The notes beneath the pieces were generated by a model, which saw nothing but the letters and a program-made list of their open reading frames with translations, was not told the DNA's origin and searched no databases. The position numbers were made by a program, and so were the translations under genes. From Microvirga sp. BSC39 (GTDB lineage Bacteria; Pseudomonadota; Alphaproteobacteria; Rhizobiales; Beijerinckiaceae), in the NCBI RefSeq assembly GCF_000739015.1, contig NZ_JPUG01000062.1:186001-250000 (forward strand): a stretch of DNA of 64,000 bases. The letters are read 5' to 3'. Shown here one piece after another: positions 1 through 8,846 of the stretch (position 1 is its first letter; every line of letters starts with the position of its first letter).

Positions 1-1426
1 CCTCATCGGCTCGCCCGAGACGGGCTAGGGCGACACCGCGCGCATAATGCCACGCAGCTTTGACATACGGGAAATCACCCTTCGGCGCCGGCAGGGCCAA
101 CACTTCCTCGGGCTTCGAAAAGACCGCATGGACATTGTAGGGCCCGGCCATGATAGGCTGTGTCCACGGCACCTCGCGCTGTGCGCGCTCGGACACGATG
201 CTGGAGAGCTTTTTTGCTCCTTCCACGGCCGTTGCGCCATCGCCGCCGGTGAGGGCCGAGACCATCAGGAAGTGAACGTTGTGCGCATAGTAAGCTTCCG
301 AATAGAGAAGGCTCGCGCCTCCCTCATTGACGAGCGCCTCATCGGCCGCCGCCGCACGCATGTTGGAATCGAGGCTCTCGCGCCAGCGTCCGAGCCGATA
401 CCAGATATGGCTCGGCATGTGCACCAGATGCCCTGCACCGGGCATCAGGTTTTCCAGGCGCGCCGCATGAGGAGCGGCCCGCTCCGGGCGATCCGATGCC
501 TCGACCGTGTGGATGTAGAGATGAACAGCGCCGGGATGATCGGGATTGGCCGTGATGGGGCTGGATGGCGCTGTTCCGAGAACGCCTTCCAGCAGAGCAA
601 CAATTGTCCCCGTCTTGCCCTTGGGCGTCCTGCCGCCATCGGCCCAGTAATCCCACGGGGTGAGATTCATGAGAGCATCCGCCGTGAGAACCGCCACATG
701 CGGATCGTTGGGGAACCGCGTCTGCACCGCCTCCATGGCATCGGCGTAGGCCTGATCGAGAGCCTTGCGGTCGGCCTGGGGATCGGGCGAGTGCCGCTTC
801 GAGAGCGCCTCCACCAACGCGACCTGCATGTCTCCCTGGGCGGGGGCAAGACCGCGCGCCTTCTCAAGCACGGCGAGCGCACGCGCATTCGCATCTGCAT
901 CCATCGGGTAGTTGATATGCGGACCGAGCACCCAGGCCTCGCCCCACAGGCACATGGCGCAATTCGGATCAAGCTCCTGCGCAGCCCGGAAGGCGCGTGC
1001 TGCTTCCGCATGATTGAAGCCCCAGCCCAGGCGGTAGCCCTGGTTGAAATAGGCCTGAGCCTCCCCGTTCGGAACCTTGGTCACTGCCCACGCGAGAGTG
1101 CCGAGATTGTCGCGCAGCCGGGGCTTGGCGTCGGACGTGGGAGCTGCGGCACCGCGCGGCAGATCGCGGCTGTAGGTGCCGAGCTCCGTGCGTTTCGGCT
1201 GAACATTGCTGGTTTGCGGCTGCAGTTGCGCAACCGACATATGATGTCCGGAGCCATGATGGTTCGGCGCTTGCAGGGCATGCAGCATCCGGACGCGCGG
1301 ACTGTCATGGCTGCCGAGCGGACAGGCATGGGCGGCGCTTCCTGCGAGCAGGGCCAGAACGGCCGTTGCGGCGAGCAGAGCGGATCGTGAGGAGCGGCAA
1401 CGATGGTCGATGTCGAAGGTCGTCAT
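1..1426 (-). CDS. Secreted TPR-repeat protein, C-terminus cut by window edge
   Basis: The frame is open from an ATG at 1426 to the left edge (at least 475 residues) with no stop, so the C-terminus lies outside the window. A strong Shine-Dalgarno (GGGAGGAGG) precedes the ATG. Residues about 12-34 form a signal peptide (AVLALLAGSAAHA) followed by a mature start CPLGSHDS. A His-rich stretch (NHHGSGHH) comes at about 53-61. From about residue 115 the sequence is helical and TPR-like, for example GWGFNHAEAARAFRAAQELDPNC split as GWGFNHAEAARAF then RAAQELDPNC, followed by CAMCLWGEAW. It resembles large periplasmic TPR proteins of unknown function. The CxxC and histidines could bind metal, but that is a guess. 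Codon usage matches the neighbouring genes. The long ORF on the opposite strand is its shadow. Confidence 0.8.
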   Translation of the reverse strand, partial: MTTFDIDHRCRSSRSALLAATAVLALLAGSAAHACPLGSHDSPRVRMLHALQAPNHHGSGHHMSVAQLQPQTSNVQPKRTELGTYSRDLPRGAAAPTSDAKPRLRDNLGTLAWAVTKVPNGEAQAYFNQGYRLGWGFNHAEAARAFRAAQELDPNCAMCLWGEAWVLGPHINYPMDADANARALAVLEKARGLAPAQGDMQVALVEALSKRHSPDPQADRKALDQAYADAMEAVQTRFPNDPHVAVLTADALMNLTPWDYWADGGRTPKGKTGTIVALLEGVLGTAPSSPITANPDHPGAVHLYIHTVEASDRPERAAPHAARLENLMPGAGHLVHMPSHIWYRLGRWRESLDSNMRAAAADEALVNEGGASLLYSEAYYAHNVHFLMVSALTGGDGATAVEGAKKLSSIVSERAQREVPWTQPIMAGPYNVHAVFSKPEEVLALPAPKGDFPYVKAAWHYARGVALARLGRADE

Positions 1427-1999
1427 GAACAGATCCTCCTCCCTTGGGACGAGCAGGAGGATAAGGATGGACGCTCATGGTGTCGGTGCTCAGTGGCACA
1501 TGGGCATCGGATAGATTTGTGCTGAATTTTTACCTTTGTCGGAAGATTTATCGTTACATGCGCGGGATCGAGCGCGCTTAGAAATGACAATGGCTCTGCA
1601 AAGGATTTTATCGGCAGGGGATCTATGTCCCCCGCCTGCAGGGCAGCAGCAGAACGATTTTGCTCAGGCGCTGTGCTGCTCGATTGAGTGCGTCGTGCGA
1701 CCGGAGCGCCTTCTCTCACGCCTCAGGCGTTTCATCAGTGCAATGGACGCAACCATCGTGCGTTCGAGTTCAGCCAGAACGTTGTTCGTATCCGGCGCGA
1801 GCGAGTGGTTCTTTCGTTCCATTTTCATCAGCAGCTTGTTCCGCATTACCCGTGTTCTGCAGGCGCGCGATGCCGGCACCTGTGGGAGAAGCAAAGCGTT
1901 GCAGTGCGGCCGCAATGTGGCAGGTCTTCACGGGCCGGGATCGGCAACGATATAGCTGCCGCGCAAAACCTCGCTGCAGGCAACATTCTGGTCATAAGT
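1427..1999. other. Intergenic region with no gene recognised
   Basis: This stretch holds the upstream region of the TPR gene, and I see no convincing gene in it. Several short ORFs occur on both strands, but none has a good ribosome site or a recognisable sequence. The best is a basic 60-residue minus-strand ORF starting near 1846, which has no Shine-Dalgarno. Confidence 0.5.
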
Positions 2000-2034
2000 G
2001 AAAGCCGCCAGGATCCGAGATCCTGGCGGCTTTC
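2000..2034 (-). terminator. Hairpin terminator downstream of hmgA
   Basis: A perfect 16-bp inverted repeat (arms 2000-2015 and 2019-2034) with a 3-nt loop lies 17 nt beyond the hmgA stop. The outer end gives a short U-run on the minus-strand transcript (GGCTTTC). It is a strong intrinsic-terminator candidate. Confidence 0.8.
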
Positions 2035-2051
2035 ATGAAGCATCGGCTGTC

Positions 2052-3407
2052 TCAGCGCTGATTTGGATTGAAGTGCTTCTTCAGCTTGTGGCCGTAAGAT
2101 GCGTAATCCTTCTGCAACGACTCGGTCTCGGCCGCGAAGGCGGTCACTTTCTGCGGGAAGCGCGTCTCGAACATGAAGGCCATCGTGCCTTCCAGCTTGT
2201 GGGGTTTCAGTTCCACGTTGCTCGCCTTCTCGAACGCATCCATGTCCGGCCCGTGCGGCAGCATGGTGTTGTGCAGCGATATGCCGCCCGGCACGAAGCC
2301 ACCGCCCGTCTTGGCATCGTACACGCCGTAGATCAGGCCCATGAACTCGCTCATCACGTTCATGTGGTACCAGGGCGGCCGGAAGGTGTTCTCCGCCACC
2401 AGCCACCGCTCAGGGAAAATCACGAAGTCGATGTTGGCCGTTCCGGCCGTTTCGGACGGCGAGGTCAGTACCGTGAAGATCGACGGATCCGCGTGGTCGT
2501 AGAGCACCGGCCCCACCGGCGAATAGCGCCGCAGGTCGTACTTGTAAGGCGCGTAGTTGCCGTGCCAGGCCACCACGTCGAGCGGCGAGTGATCCATGTC
2601 GGCCACCCAGAGCGTGCCGCCCCATTTCACATACATCTTCGAGGGTGCATCCCGGTCCTCGTAAGCCGCCACCGGCGTGAGGAAGTCGCGCGGGTTCGCC
2701 AGGCAGTTGGCCCCGATCGGCCCACGCTCCGGCAGGGTGAAGGCGCCGCCGTAATTCTCGCACAGATAGCCCCGTGCCGGACCGTCCGTGAGCTCCACCC
2801 GGATCTTCACGCCACGCGGGATCACGGCGATCTCGCCCGGCTCGATGTCGATGACGCCGAATTCGGTCGAGAGCCGTAACGAGCCCTGCTGCGGCACGAA
2901 GAGCAGCTCGCCATCGGCATTGTAGAAGTACTCGTCCGCCATCGAGCGGGTGATCAGATAGACATGCGCCCCCATGCCAGCCTGTGAGCCGGCATCTCCC
3001 GCCGTGGTGATGGTGCGGATGCCCTCCAGGAACGAGACGGGCTCATCGGGGATCGGGATCGGGTCCCAGCGCATGGGCGGGATGGGCACCTCCACCTCGG
3101 GGGCCGGCGCCGTGCGCCACAGGCCGATATCGGCCTTCCGGAACTGGCCCCAATGGGACACCGTCGGGCGAATGCGGTAGAGCCAGGAGCGCTCGTTGGT
3201 CGTGCGCGGCGCCGTGAAGGGCGAACCCGAGAGCTGCTCGGCGTAAAGCCCATAAGCGCATTTCTGGGGCGAGTTACGCCCGATGGGCAGGGCGCCGGGC
3301 AGCGCCTCGGTCTCGAAGCCGTTGCCGAAACCGGACATGTAGCCGGGCTGGATGGCGCTCTCGATCCGTTCGGAAGGCTGATTCAGGGGCGGGTTCTGGA
3401 CATTCAT
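2052..3407 (-). CDS. hmgA: Homogentisate 1,2-dioxygenase
   Basis: This cytosolic non-haem iron enzyme opens the ring of homogentisate to maleylacetoacetate in tyrosine/phenylalanine catabolism. At 451 residues the length fits the family, and the whole sequence reads as HmgA, starting [10 protein letters not shown], then [13 protein letters not shown] near the N-terminus. The C-terminal metal site shows [12 protein letters not shown] (His and Glu ligands) and MLPHGPD (His). Two in-frame ATGs lie further upstream (3413 and 3422). ATG 3407 is preferred because GGAGG sits 8 nt before it. The fumarylacetoacetase and maleylacetoacetate isomerase genes are not adjacent in this window. A palindromic operator and a divergent MarR gene lie immediately upstream, and a hairpin terminator follows. 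Confidence 0.95.
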   Translation of the reverse strand: MNVQNPPLNQPSERIESAIQPGYMSGFGNGFETEALPGALPIGRNSPQKCAYGLYAEQLSGSPFTAPRTTNERSWLYRIRPTVSHWGQFRKADIGLWRTAPAPEVEVPIPPMRWDPIPIPDEPVSFLEGIRTITTAGDAGSQAGMGAHVYLITRSMADEYFYNADGELLFVPQQGSLRLSTEFGVIDIEPGEIAVIPRGVKIRVELTDGPARGYLCENYGGAFTLPERGPIGANCLANPRDFLTPVAAYEDRDAPSKMYVKWGGTLWVADMDHSPLDVVAWHGNYAPYKYDLRRYSPVGPVLYDHADPSIFTVLTSPSETAGTANIDFVIFPERWLVAENTFRPPWYHMNVMSEFMGLIYGVYDAKTGGGFVPGGISLHNTMLPHGPDMDAFEKASNVELKPHKLEGTMAFMFETRFPQKVTAFAAETESLQKDYASYGHKLKKHFNPNQR

Positions 3408-3424
3408 AGGCATGACCTCCACAG

Positions 3425-3459
3425 TTGGTCACGAATGTAACTATCCATTTTGTAACCAA
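3425..3459. promoter_or_regulatory. Palindromic operator between hmgA and the MarR gene
   Basis: The dyad TTGGTCAC (3425-3432) and GTAACCAA (3452-3459) fills most of the 59-bp gap between the two divergent start codons. An internal GTAAC half-site lies at 3437-3441. Its position and symmetry fit a MarR-family operator controlling both genes. This is an inference from sequence only. Confidence 0.6.
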
Positions 3460-3466
3460 CAACCCG

Positions 3467-3925
3467 ATGGCCAAACTCCAGCTCGAAGCCTTCCTGCCCT
3501 ACCGGCTCAACCGGATCGCAGCCACGATCTCCCAGGATTTCCGCTCCGTCTATGGCCCGCACCACGACCTGACGATCCCGGAATGGCGGGTGCTGGCCAC
3601 GCTGGGGCAGTTCGAGCAGATGAGCGCCAAGGGGATCGGCCGGCACTCGGCCATGCACAAGACCAAGGTCAGCCGGGCGGTGCGGGCCCTGGAGGAGCGG
3701 CGCTGGCTCAGGCGCCGTCCGAGCGAGGAGGACCGGCGCGAGGAGATCCTGACGCTGACAACCCTCGGCCAGAAGTCCTACCTGGAGATCGTGCCCAAGG
3801 CTCTCGCCTTCGAAGGCCGCCTGCTGGACCAGCTCGGACCAGGGGCTGAACCCCTTCTTGAGGCCCTGAAACACCTCGAAGCGATCTTCAGGGTCGCAGA
3901 AAATACAGAGGACGTTGAGACCTGA
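3467..3925 (+). CDS. MarR-family transcriptional regulator (HmgR-like)
   Basis: This 152-residue protein starts at the first ATG (MAKLQLEAFL). A TTG start 42 nt upstream would run into the operator and is rejected. The winged helix-turn-helix spans about residues 40-105: IPEWRVLATLGQFEQMSAKG, then a recognition helix around MHKTKVSRAVRALEERRWL and the wing RRPSEEDRREEILTLT. It probably represses hmgA and responds to homogentisate or a related aromatic, as for MarR-type HmgR proteins. That role is inferred from the divergent arrangement and the shared palindrome. The protein is likely a cytosolic dimer. Confidence 0.85.
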   Translation: MAKLQLEAFLPYRLNRIAATISQDFRSVYGPHHDLTIPEWRVLATLGQFEQMSAKGIGRHSAMHKTKVSRAVRALEERRWLRRRPSEEDRREEILTLTTLGQKSYLEIVPKALAFEGRLLDQLGPGAEPLLEALKHLEAIFRVAENTEDVET

Positions 3926-3940
3926 TGTCCCGCCGCACGG

Positions 3941-5293
3941 TCAAACCGCACGGCTATGGGTGCGTCCGGAGGCGCCGAGATAGGCGTCGAAGGCGGAGGC
4001 GACGCTCCTGACCAGGAAGCGGGCATTGTCGTTGACGGACAGGATATTGCCCTCCAACCGGATGACACCGTCGGCCTGCAGCGCACGCAGCTTCGGGACC
4101 GCCTGCAGGATGGCCTCGGGAGCGGTCTCGTGCTGGCGGCAGACCTGGCCCACATCGACCCGGAAGTCGCACATGACACGCTCGATGAGATCGGCCCGCA
4201 GGCGATCATCGGCTGTCAGCGCATAGCCCTTCGCCGTCGCCAGTTCCCCACGCTGGATGCGCTCGGCGTACCGGCCGAGCACGACCTCGTTCTGGGCGTA
4301 GCCCTGGGTCAGCCGGCCGATGGCGGAGGCGCCGAAGCCAATCAGCACATCGCTCGGATCGGTCGTGTAGCCCTGGAAGTTCCGGTGCAGCACACCCTCA
4401 CCCTGAGCCTGCGCCATGGAATCGTCCGGCAGGGCGTAATGATCGAGGCCGATCCGGCGGTATCCGGCGCCCACCAAGGCCTCAGCAATGGCCTCAGCCT
4501 GGGCATAGCGGGCCTCGCCGTCGGGCAGTGCGGCCTCATCGATCTTGCGCTGGTGCTTCTTGAACGAGGGCACATGCGCATAGCCGAAGACGGAGAAGCG
4601 CTCGGGGCGAAGCGCGATGCTCTGGCGGACTGTCTCGATGCAGGACTCCACCGTCTGGTGCGGAAGGCCGTAGATGAGATCGAAATTGATGCCGCGGATG
4701 CCCGACTCCCGCAGGCCTTCCGTCGCCCGGGCCGTCTGCTCGAGACTCTGAATGCGGTTGATGGCGCGCTGAACGACCGGATCGAAGCTCTGGACGCCCA
4801 AGCTCGCACGGTTGACGCCTGCATCCCCCAGAGCTTTCGTCATCGTCTTCGTCAGGGTGCGGGGATCGATTTCGATCGCGATTTCCGCGGAGCCGTCGAT
4901 GACGAACCTCTGCCTCATGAGGGCCACAAGGCCGAGAAGCTCGGACGGCTCCATGATGGTCGGGGTCCCGCCGCCGAAATGCACGTGCCGAACGGCCAGA
5001 GGACGGGTCAGCCGATCCGCCACAAGCTCGATCTCGCGACGGAGTACGGCGAGATAGTCGACGATCGGCGCATCGCGCTGCGTGATGGTGGTGTGGCAGC
5101 CGCAATACCAGCACATAGAGCGGCAGAACGGGACATGCAGGTAGAGCGAGGCTGTCGCGTCCGCCGGGAGTGAGGCAAGCCATTGCCCGTAGGCCTCGCA
5201 ACCGACGGCGTCTGAGAATTGCGGCGCCGTGGGGTAGCTCGTGTAGCGGGGAAGCCGCTCCTCGCCATACCGGGCTCTCAGGTCGTGTCGCAT
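3941..5293 (-). CDS. hemN: Oxygen-independent coproporphyrinogen III oxidase
   Basis: This radical-SAM enzyme decarboxylates coproporphyrinogen III to protoporphyrinogen IX without oxygen, which supplies haem for anaerobic respiration. The 450-residue product starts MRHDLRARYGEERLPRYT (ATG 5293). A longer frame to 5440 lacks family similarity and would cover the promoter. The 4Fe-4S motif CRSMCWYCGC (CX3CX2C) is at about residue 60, and GGGTPT follows at about 105. The C-terminal HemN domain is present. An FNR/FixK box lies 88 nt upstream, consistent with low-oxygen induction and with its place at the edge of the denitrification genes. Confidence 0.95.
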   Translation of the reverse strand: MRHDLRARYGEERLPRYTSYPTAPQFSDAVGCEAYGQWLASLPADATASLYLHVPFCRSMCWYCGCHTTITQRDAPIVDYLAVLRREIELVADRLTRPLAVRHVHFGGGTPTIMEPSELLGLVALMRQRFVIDGSAEIAIEIDPRTLTKTMTKALGDAGVNRASLGVQSFDPVVQRAINRIQSLEQTARATEGLRESGIRGINFDLIYGLPHQTVESCIETVRQSIALRPERFSVFGYAHVPSFKKHQRKIDEAALPDGEARYAQAEAIAEALVGAGYRRIGLDHYALPDDSMAQAQGEGVLHRNFQGYTTDPSDVLIGFGASAIGRLTQGYAQNEVVLGRYAERIQRGELATAKGYALTADDRLRADLIERVMCDFRVDVGQVCRQHETAPEAILQAVPKLRALQADGVIRLEGNILSVNDNARFLVRSVASAFDAYLGASGRTHSRAV

Positions 5294-5381
5294 TGGAATC
5301 CTCACAGGGTCATGTGCTGCGATGCAGCTTCGCAACGCAGATCCGGATACCCGGATGTACCGGACTCTGCCCCCAGGTTCT

Positions 5382-5395
5382 TTGACCTCGGTCAA
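5382..5395. promoter_or_regulatory. FNR/FixK-type box upstream of hemN
   Basis: TTGACCTCGGTCAA is a perfect 14-bp dyad of the TTGAY-N4-RTCAA class, about 88 nt before the hemN ATG. The rest of the 5294-5639 gap holds no gene that I can recognise. Confidence 0.7.
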
Positions 5396-5639
5396 GTCTG
5401 GGTATACGTCGCGGCCGTTCAGAGGACGCCGGCCCTGCACTCCCCCGGAACGTCTCAGGACGATCAGCCTACGTTGACTTTTATCCTAAGAGTCTCGGGG
5501 GTGCAGCTTGCCTCCGCGTTAAGGACCGACACTGGCGCAGCTCCACCACTTTAGCGGTACGGAGAACCCATTCGGGCTGTCCCCGGTTGAATTCACTGCC
5601 GTGAACCACATGACCCGAAGGAGGAAGGAGGCGTGTGTC

Positions 5640-6023
5640 ATGGTCGAAGCAAGGGTTGGCGTGAAGGTCTCCGACGACCGGCAGACGGTGACGATTGAGA
5701 TCGGCTCCACGGCTGGACCGTCTCACCCGGTCGGGCTCGACCTCAAGCAGCTCACGAAGCTGATCCAACTGCTTGGCCAAGCGAGGTCCCGCATGGTCGA
5801 GGGCTCACAGAAGCTTCCGCTCGACGGGAGGACGGTTGAAACGGTGATAGAGCCGCCCTGGTATGTGCAGGTCGCAAGCATCGACGGCTCGCTGCTCGCA
5901 TTCGATCATCCGTCCTATGGGCCCCTCGCCTTCGCAATACCCAGAGAGGATGTCGTCCGGATCGTGCGTATCCTGAACGAACATCTCACACTTCCAGCTG
6001 GTCATCCCGCGAAGCCAAGCTAG
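5640..6023 (+). CDS. Conserved hypothetical protein, 127 residues
   Basis: The start ATG at 5640 (MVEARVGVKVSDDRQTVTIE) has a very strong GGAGGAAGGAGG ribosome site. The product has no signal peptide or membrane segment. It has an N-terminal beta-rich part, a helix GLDLKQLTKLIQLLGQARSR at about 38-57, then a beta-rich C-terminus ending in a helix (REDVVRIVRILNEHL). I do not recognise the family. It lies alone on the plus strand between hemN and nnrS, inside the denitrification island, so an accessory role is possible but unproven. The coding pattern and ribosome site make it very likely real. Confidence 0.7.
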   Translation: MVEARVGVKVSDDRQTVTIEIGSTAGPSHPVGLDLKQLTKLIQLLGQARSRMVEGSQKLPLDGRTVETVIEPPWYVQVASIDGSLLAFDHPSYGPLAFAIPREDVVRIVRILNEHLTLPAGHPAKPS

Positions 6024-6148
6024 GTTCTTCCCTCAAGAGCAGCGGAGCCTTGGACAGTCCTTACCTTGTTGTCCAACCCTCGAGCACCTCCATGACTCCG
6101 GACGGGAGATCCCTTGCTCCCATATACGCTTAGCCGGTCTGCAACCTT

Positions 6149-7333
6149 TCAGGTGATCACGCGGGGGCGGGTGAAAACTCTCCAGTACGCGAGCGCGAAT
6201 CCCACAAAGGCGCCGGTCCATGCCGCACCGGCGAAATGCAGGAGCACATCGTTCCAGCTCGGATGGATCGCGGCGCAAACCCGGGCTAGGGTAGCGACGA
6301 CCGCCATCGAATAGAGAACCTGCACGGCTGCAGTTGCGGCGAGCGCCCTGCCCGTGTGACCGAGGCTCGCCCGGGACATCACCGCCAAGGTCATCACGCC
6401 CATGGCGCCGCCCGTCCAGGCATGGATCCCTCCGGCCGCCGGAAGCATGCTCAGAGACGCAAGTCCGGTCAGAATGAAGCCGAGCGGCACGAATGTGTAA
6501 GCGACGTGCAGGATCAGGACGAGCCGGTCACGCCAGGTGCCGTCCCCCGCCCAACGCGCCATTCGCACCATCTGGAGCAGCCCGGCGGCAATCAGGGCCG
6601 CTCCGGTCGCGCTATGGTCGGGCACGGCAACCCACGCGAGGAGGGCGACACAGGCGGTGACAACGGAAACGACATCGAAGCGCCCGAACGGTGCCGGCAA
6701 GCGACCCGGGTTCTCCCGCGCGAGCCAGTTGCGCGTGAAGCTTGGGATGATGCGGCCGCCGATCAGCATGATCAGCATCATCGTGGCGGCAATTCCGACG
6801 CGGGTTCCGTACTCCGCCGTCCCGTGAATATGTGCCTCGATGTGGAAGGTGATGTTGCCGATGATCAGAGCGCCTAGCGCGATCAGCACCTTGAGATTGC
6901 GCCAGTTCTTTCCCTTTACGATTTCGCGGATCATGGCCGCGCCGACAAGCAGCAGGAACGCGTTGTCGATCAGCGCCGCAGCCTCCCAGCCCGTCGAGGC
7001 GGAAACGGTCACAGCGACGCGTCCGGCTGCCCAGACGAGCACGAGGACGAGCAGCGGCCGCCCTTGCAGCGGCATGCTCCCGGTCCAGTTCGGGACCGCC
7101 GTCAACAGGAAGCCTGTGATCACAGCCGAGAGATAGCCGTAGAGCATCTCGTGAATGTGCCAGTCACGTGGTGCAAAGGCGGTCGAAAGTTCCAGTTCGC
7201 CATAGAACATCGGCAGCCAAGCAAGGATCGCAAGGCCGGCATAGAGAGAGCCGAAGAGGAAGAACGGCCGGAAACCATATGAGAGCAGTGCGGGGCCGTC
7301 GTAGTCCCGCAGGCGTGGGATTGGAGCCATCAT
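6149..7333 (-). CDS. nnrS: NnrS family membrane protein
   Basis: This 394-residue polytopic protein has about 12 hydrophobic segments and the family hallmarks: RPFFLFG near residue 23, DWHIHEMLYGY at about 57, GGRIIPSFTRNW at about 193, and HAWTGGAMGVMTLAVMSRAS at about 298. NnrS proteins bind haem and copper and help cells tolerate nitric oxide during nitrite respiration. Tandem ATGs at 7333 and 7330 both follow AAGGAGG. The start overlaps the stop of the upstream CcoG-like gene, indicating translational coupling. The function follows from the family and from its nir/nor neighbours. Confidence 0.92.
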   Translation of the reverse strand: MMAPIPRLRDYDGPALLSYGFRPFFLFGSLYAGLAILAWLPMFYGELELSTAFAPRDWHIHEMLYGYLSAVITGFLLTAVPNWTGSMPLQGRPLLVLVLVWAAGRVAVTVSASTGWEAAALIDNAFLLLVGAAMIREIVKGKNWRNLKVLIALGALIIGNITFHIEAHIHGTAEYGTRVGIAATMMLIMLIGGRIIPSFTRNWLARENPGRLPAPFGRFDVVSVVTACVALLAWVAVPDHSATGAALIAAGLLQMVRMARWAGDGTWRDRLVLILHVAYTFVPLGFILTGLASLSMLPAAGGIHAWTGGAMGVMTLAVMSRASLGHTGRALAATAAVQVLYSMAVVATLARVCAAIHPSWNDVLLHFAGAAWTGAFVGFALAYWRVFTRPRVIT

Positions 7334-8775
7334 CGACCTCCTTCAAATGGAATGAAAACATCCTGCGCCGTCACGGCAGCGCCCGATGCGACGTCGGTCG
7401 CCGTGAATGCAATGGGCTGCCTGCCATCCGCAGGGGCGGTCACGAGCACGCGCAACTCCCGCGTCGCATCGGAGGCGACGCTCACCGGGCCATCCTCGCC
7501 AACGACCTCGACGGTCGCTGCCGGCAGTCCGGTCACAACGAGCCGGAACGAGCGCTCCCTGTCCGCTTTGTTGTAGAGCCGCACCGCGTAGCCGTTCCGG
7601 GTTCGCCCGTCGGAGAGCCTCACGGCAACTGGATTGCGGTCGTGGATGACGGTAACCTTGGCGTCGCTCCTCATGGAGAGGCTGACGGCCATGACACCGA
7701 CGAGCGCCACCACAGACAACCCGAGACCAACAGTCTTCGGTCTGATCACCCGGATGCGAACAGGTTCCCTCCGGCGCTCCCGCTCGATGTTCGACCAAGC
7801 CACGTAATCAATGAGCCCGCGCGGGCGGCTGAGCTTCGCCATGGTCGTGTCGCAGGCATCCACGCATAGGCCACAGTTGATACAGGCGAAATTCGGGCCC
7901 TCGCGGATGTCGATGCCGATCGGGCAGACGTTCACGCATTGCATACAGTCGACGCAATCCCCGGCAGGTTCGCCCTTTGCCCTGAGTTCCAAAGCTTTCT
8001 TTGCAGAAGCACGGGGCTCACCCCGGTGGTCACGATAGTTGACTGTCAGCGCCTCGGGATCCCAGATCGCGCCCTGGAGGCGCGGCCACGGGCACATCCA
8101 GGTGCAGACCTGCTCGCGGGCGAAGCCGGCCAGGGTGTAGGTGGTGCAGGTCAGGATGCAGACCCACGCATAGGCGAGCGTGGACGCACGGCCGGTTGCG
8201 AGATCAGCCAGAACTGTCGGCGCGTCGGTGAAATAGAGCACGAAGGCTCCCCCGGTGAGCATGGAGATGAGGAGCCAGCTCGCGTGCTTAAGCCCGATCT
8301 CGAGGATGCGCCTCGGTGTAAGCGGCGCGCCGTGTTTCTTCAGGCGCTCCCTGCGGTCGCCCTCGATCATACGTTCGATGAGCAGGAACAGGTCGGTCCA
8401 CACGGTCTGGGGGCAGAAATAGCCGCACCAGATCCGGCCTGCGACGGCGTTGAGCCAGACGAGGACCAGGGTCGCCAGGATCAGCAGGCCCGTGAGGTAG
8501 TAGACCTCCTGCGGCCAGATCTCGATAAAGAAAAAGTGGAGGCGCCCGCGCTCGAAGTCGAGCAGAACGGCCTGATCGGGCTGACCGGGACCCCGCGTCC
8601 AACGGACGAACGGCAATATGTAGTAGACGGCCAGACAGCAGACCAGCGCGGCCCACTTCAGGCGGCGGTAGCGGCCCGAGACGGATTGCGGGACGACGCG
8701 CTCTGCGATGGTGCCGCGCTTCGGCTTGCGCAGATGGGCGCGCTCAGGCTTGAAGCTGATATCGAGAGTGGCCAT
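7330..8775 (-). CDS. CcoG/RdxA/FixG-like polyferredoxin
   Basis: This is a membrane ferredoxin of the cytochrome c oxidase accessory (CcoG) family, which in that role reduces copper for cbb3 oxidase assembly. The 481-residue product starts MATLDISFKPE (ATG 8775). It has several membrane segments, the cysteine pairs CGYFCP (about 122) and CTWMCPWPRLQGA (about 223), then two 4Fe-4S motifs CVDCMQCVNVCP and CINCGLCVDACD (about 273-310), and a C-terminal Ig-like domain. No ccoNOQP genes are nearby. It sits with nnrS and the pseudoazurin gene, so it may serve a copper or electron-transfer role in denitrification rather than cbb3 assembly. It overlaps nnrS by 4 nt. Confidence 0.88.
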   Translation of the reverse strand: MATLDISFKPERAHLRKPKRGTIAERVVPQSVSGRYRRLKWAALVCCLAVYYILPFVRWTRGPGQPDQAVLLDFERGRLHFFFIEIWPQEVYYLTGLLILATLVLVWLNAVAGRIWCGYFCPQTVWTDLFLLIERMIEGDRRERLKKHGAPLTPRRILEIGLKHASWLLISMLTGGAFVLYFTDAPTVLADLATGRASTLAYAWVCILTCTTYTLAGFAREQVCTWMCPWPRLQGAIWDPEALTVNYRDHRGEPRASAKKALELRAKGEPAGDCVDCMQCVNVCPIGIDIREGPNFACINCGLCVDACDTTMAKLSRPRGLIDYVAWSNIERERRREPVRIRVIRPKTVGLGLSVVALVGVMAVSLSMRSDAKVTVIHDRNPVAVRLSDGRTRNGYAVRLYNKADRERSFRLVVTGLPAATVEVVGEDGPVSVASDATRELRVLVTAPADGRQPIAFTATDVASGAAVTAQDVFIPFEGGR

Positions 8776-8846
8776 CGGGTGTCCCGGAACATGGACGCCG
8801 CCGCAACACAAAGGTCGCGACGGCGTAATGGATCATGTCGAAAGGC

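Noticed and set aside
47-1390. A 447-residue plus-strand ORF with no stop across the TPR gene
   Set aside because: It is the antisense shadow of the TPR protein frame, which has a signal peptide, a strong ribosome site and TPR-like sequence. The plus ORF has Arg/His/Gly-rich composition typical of shadows in GC-rich DNA.
1664-1915. An 83-residue minus-strand ORF in the gap beside hmgA
   Set aside because: It has no ribosome site, no recognisable family and a basic composition. It could be real at low probability but is not supported enough to list.
3956-5173. A 405-residue plus-strand ORF across hemN
   Set aside because: It is antisense to hemN, whose radical-SAM motif and domain order are clear.
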